This document shows positions 5,003 to 7,758 of a stretch of 7,758 bases of DNA, piece by piece. A model generated the notes under the pieces. The model was not told the origin of the DNA and ran no database searches. It saw nothing but the letters and a program-made list of their open reading frames with translations. The stretch is from NCBI GenBank assembly GCA_014879435.1, contig JACSSB010000311.1:1-7758 (forward strand), written 5' to 3'. The stretch is from Phycisphaerales bacterium. GTDB lineage: Bacteria > Pseudomonadota > Gammaproteobacteria > Competibacterales > Competibacteraceae. The translations under genes and the position numbers were made by a program. Position 1 is the first letter of the stretch. The number at the start of each line of letters is the position of its first letter.

Positions 5003-7758
5003 ATGTCGGATACCGCTCGAACCTCTTCCATCACTTCGCCTTTATCACCGGTTTTAACGGCCAATGCGCGTCAGCCCCTGCACTGGGGGCAGTTGTATGG
5101 CGCCAGCCCGGCTTTACTGATCGCCGCCGCCGCTGCGCGTTATCGTGGTCTGATACTGGCCATTGCCCCGGATGGCCAGACCGCTCTACGGCTGGAAAAC
5201 GAACTGCGGGTATTCGGTGGTGGGGAACTCGATATCCTCGCCTTCCCGGACTGGGAAACCTTGCCCTACGATCTGTTTTCGCCGCATCAGGACATCGTGT
5301 CGCAGCGCTTGGCGACGCTGTATCGTTTGCCGCAACGGCGACGCGGTGTGCTGGTGGTGCCGGTAGCGACCCTGACCCAGCGTTTGGCCCCACGCGGCTA
5401 CCTGGACGGCTACGTACTGCTGCTTCGGGTTGGTGAACGCCTGGAGCTGGAGAATTTCCGTCAGCGCCTAGAAGCGGCGGGTTACCTCTGCGTGTCACAG
5501 GTGGTCGAGCATGGCGAGTTTGCGGTACGCGGCTCGATTCTCGATCTGTTTCCGATGGGTGGCGAGCGCCCTTATCGCATCGAGCTGTTCGACGATGAGG
5601 TGGAAAGCATCCGTGATTTTGACCCGGATACCCAACTGTCAGTTGCCAAAGTCGAACACATCGAATTGCTGCCAGCACGCGAATTTCCCATGGACCGGGA
5701 GGCGATTACCCGTTTTCGCCAAGCCTACCGCCGCCAATTTGAGGGTGACCCGCAGCGCGGCACGATCTATCGCGAGGTGAGCGCCGGTCACGCACCGGGA
5801 GGAATCGAGTATTACCTGCCGCTGTTTTTCGAGCAGACCGCCACGCTCTTCGATTATCTGCCAGAGAATACTCTGACAATGCGGCTGGAGGGGACGGATC
5901 GGGCACTGGTGGCGTTTCAAGAGCAACTCATGGAGCGCTACGAACAGCGCCGCCACGATTTGGAGCGGCCACTATTGCCACCCCCGTCACTGTTTTTAGA
6001 CGCCACTCAGGTGGAAGGCGCATTGGGGCGTCGCCCCCGCATCGAACTGCAGGCAGCACAGGCAGCGGGAGATAGCGGGGTGAATTACCCGACCAAACCG
6101 CCACCGGCATTGCCATTTGAGCCACGTGCCCCGCAACCTGCTGCCGCTTTGCAAGGCTTCCTGGAAAAATTTCCGGGCCGGGTACTGGTGGCCGCTGAAT
6201 CGGCCGGTCGGCGTGAGGTGCTGTTGAATACCCTGCGCGACTACGGATTGCGACCAACAGTCTGTGAAGGGTGGCAGGAATTTCTGGCGCGGGAAGATCT
6301 GCGACTGGCCTTAGCGGTAGCTCCGCTAGAGCAGGGTTTGTTGTTGACCGATCCACCGCTGGCGGTGATCGCCGAACCGCAGTTATACGGCGAGTGGGTG
6401 CGCCAGCGACGCCGACGCGGCCCGAGTCGTGACCCAGAAACCATCGTTCGCAATCTCACCGATCTCAGCCTTGGTGCGCCGGTGGTGCACGAGGAGCATG
6501 GGATTGGGCGTTACGCCGGGCTGGAACGCTTGGAAGTGGCGGATATCGATGGCGAATTCGTGGTGGTGGAATATGCCGGTGGTGATCGTTTGTACGTGCC
6601 GGTGGCGTCCCTGCATCTCCTCAGCCGCTATACCGGTGCTGCGCCAGAGCATGCGCCGCTGCACCGATTGGGCAGCGGTCAATGGGAAAAAGCCCGCCGC
6701 AAGGCCGCCGAGCAAGTCAACGACGCAGCAGCGGAATTGCTGGATCTCTACGCTCGTCGCGAGGCTCGGCCCGGCCATGCCTTCGCCCTGCCCGAGGCCG
6801 ATTACGCCGCTTTTGCCGCCACTTTTCCGTTTGAGGAAACTGCTGATCAGCAGGTCGCTATTGAAGCAGTGATCGCTGATCTGCGTTCGGGTAGGCCCAT
6901 GGATCGGGTGGTCTGCGGCGACGTTGGTTTCGGTAAAACCGAAGTGGCGATGCGCGCCGCTTTCGTGGCGGTGCAGGATGACCGACAAGTCGTGGTGTTG
7001 ACGCCGACGACGCTGCTGGCTCAGCAACACCATCAAAACTTTCTCGACCGCTTTGCCGACTGGCCGGTGCGTATCGAATTACTGTCGCGCTTTCGTTCGT
7101 CCAAACAGCAGGCTGAAACGCTCAAAGCGCTAGCCGATGGTGGAGTGGATATTCTGATCGGCACCCACAAACTGTTGCAGGATACGGTGAAATTCAAGCG
7201 CCTGGGCTTGGTGATCATCGACGAAGAACATCGTTTCGGGGTGCGGCAGAAGGAGCGACTGAAGGCGCTGCGCAGCGAGGTGGATATATTGACTCTGACC
7301 GCTACCCCGATTCCGCGTACCCTGAACATGGCGTTGGCCGGTTTGCGTGAATTATCGATCATCGCCACTCCACCGGCCGGACGGTTGGCGGTCAAGACCT
7401 TCGTCGGCGAGTGGAACCCTGCCACGATTCAGGAAGCCTGTCAGCGCGAGTTGAAACGCGGCGGACAAATCTATTTTCTGCACAACGAGGTAGAGACTAT
7501 CCAGCGGATGGCGGCTCAACTGGCAACACTGGCGCCCACTGCTCGGATCGCAGTCGCCCACGGTCAGATGCGTGAGCGGGAACTGGAGCAGGTGATGCTG
7601 GATTTCTATCATCGACGCTGCAACCTGCTGGTGTGCACCACCATTATCGAATCGGGCATCGACGTGCCCAGCGCCAACACCATCATCATCAACCGTGCCG
7701 ACAAACTGGGTCTGGCCCAACTGCACCAATTGCGCGGACGGGTAGGGCGCTCGCATCA
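5003..7758 (+). CDS. mfd: Transcription-repair coupling factor Mfd (N-terminal 918 codons; 3' end outside window)
   Basis: Mfd is a cytoplasmic ATP-dependent DNA translocase. It pushes or removes RNA polymerase stalled at lesions and recruits UvrA for nucleotide excision repair. The reading frame is open and unbroken from ATG 5003 to the window edge. The UvrB-like module spans about residues 20-355 and includes LDLFPMGGERPY. The RNA polymerase interaction domain starts near 491 (GAPVVHEEHGIGRYAG) and includes RLYVPVASLHLLSRY. The SF2/RecG-like motor follows, with Walker A GDVGFGKT (639-646), DEEH (740-743), TATPIPRT (766-773), the TTIIESGIDVPSANT segment, and motif VI QLHQLRGRVGRSH (906-918). 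About 230 residues, including the TRG-type and C-terminal D7 parts, should lie beyond the edge, judging from the 1148-residue E. coli protein. The start is fixed by the lack of any other in-frame start back to a stop at 4931. No Shine-Dalgarno is evident. Confidence 0.97.
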   Translation, partial: MSDTARTSSITSPLSPVLTANARQPLHWGQLYGASPALLIAAAAARYRGLILAIAPDGQTALRLENELRVFGGGELDILAFPDWETLPYDLFSPHQDIVSQRLATLYRLPQRRRGVLVVPVATLTQRLAPRGYLDGYVLLLRVGERLELENFRQRLEAAGYLCVSQVVEHGEFAVRGSILDLFPMGGERPYRIELFDDEVESIRDFDPDTQLSVAKVEHIELLPAREFPMDREAITRFRQAYRRQFEGDPQRGTIYREVSAGHAPGGIEYYLPLFFEQTATLFDYLPENTLTMRLEGTDRALVAFQEQLMERYEQRRHDLERPLLPPPSLFLDATQVEGALGRRPRIELQAAQAAGDSGVNYPTKPPPALPFEPRAPQPAAALQGFLEKFPGRVLVAAESAGRREVLLNTLRDYGLRPTVCEGWQEFLAREDLRLALAVAPLEQGLLLTDPPLAVIAEPQLYGEWVRQRRRRGPSRDPETIVRNLTDLSLGAPVVHEEHGIGRYAGLERLEVADIDGEFVVVEYAGGDRLYVPVASLHLLSRYTGAAPEHAPLHRLGSGQWEKARRKAAEQVNDAAAELLDLYARREARPGHAFALPEADYAAFAATFPFEETADQQVAIEAVIADLRSGRPMDRVVCGDVGFGKTEVAMRAAFVAVQDDRQVVVLTPTTLLAQQHHQNFLDRFADWPVRIELLSRFRSSKQQAETLKALADGGVDILIGTHKLLQDTVKFKRLGLVIIDEEHRFGVRQKERLKALRSEVDILTLTATPIPRTLNMALAGLRELSIIATPPAGRLAVKTFVGEWNPATIQEACQRELKRGGQIYFLHNEVETIQRMAAQLATLAPTARIAVAHGQMRERELEQVMLDFYHRRCNLLVCTTIIESGIDVPSANTIIINRADKLGLAQLHQLRGRVGRSH

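Noticed and set aside
5031..5678. A 215-codon minus-strand frame antisense to the start of mfd
   Set aside because: The sense strand encodes clearly conserved Mfd. The antisense product is rich in Arg, Pro and Ala, with no recognisable domain.
6383..7036. A 217-codon minus-strand frame antisense to the RNA polymerase interaction and motor region of mfd
   Set aside because: It mirrors highly conserved Mfd codons and has no ribosome-binding site or recognisable fold.

Overview
The window looks like ordinary chromosomal DNA from a gammaproteobacterium. The partial Mfd protein aligns almost continuously with the enterobacterial protein as I remember it. The multidomain c-di-GMP protein and the OpgG-family periplasmic protein also fit a free-living Gram-negative. 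I cannot name the genus: moderate GC and the style of the PAS/GAF/GGDEF/EAL protein would suit a deep-branching gammaproteobacterium, but that is only an impression. I see no insertion sequence, CRISPR array, integrase or phage gene.

Layout, left to right: (1) the 3' part of a tRNA-Leu(CAA) gene, whose 5' end lies before base 1. (2) A 280-bp non-coding stretch with several small inverted repeats but no convincing promoter or terminator. (3) A 1060-codon + strand gene for a membrane-anchored PAS-GAF-PAS-PAS-GGDEF-EAL protein. Its EAL (phosphodiesterase) motifs are complete. Its GGDEF half carries substitutions (GSDEF and others) but keeps a perfect RxxD inhibitory site. (4) Convergent with it, only 14 bp away, a - strand gene for an exported OpgG/MdoG-family (glucan biosynthesis G) protein. 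It appears to stop at the end of the main domain and to lack the C-terminal Ig-like domain of E. coli OpgG; no opgH partner is visible. (5) A 148-bp divergent intergenic region with two partly overlapping inverted repeats, a perfect TTGACA facing opgG and an extended -10 facing mfd. (6) The first 918 codons of mfd, the transcription-repair coupling factor, running off the right edge.

The genes do not form one operon: the first two converge and the last two diverge. A functional link between c-di-GMP turnover and periplasmic glucan is conceivable, since both affect motility and biofilm, but only proximity suggests it. The observations most worth following are the Ig-domain-less OpgG-like protein, its ambiguous start with a possible coupled leader ORF, the degenerate GGDEF beside an intact EAL, and the palindromic elements between opgG and mfd.
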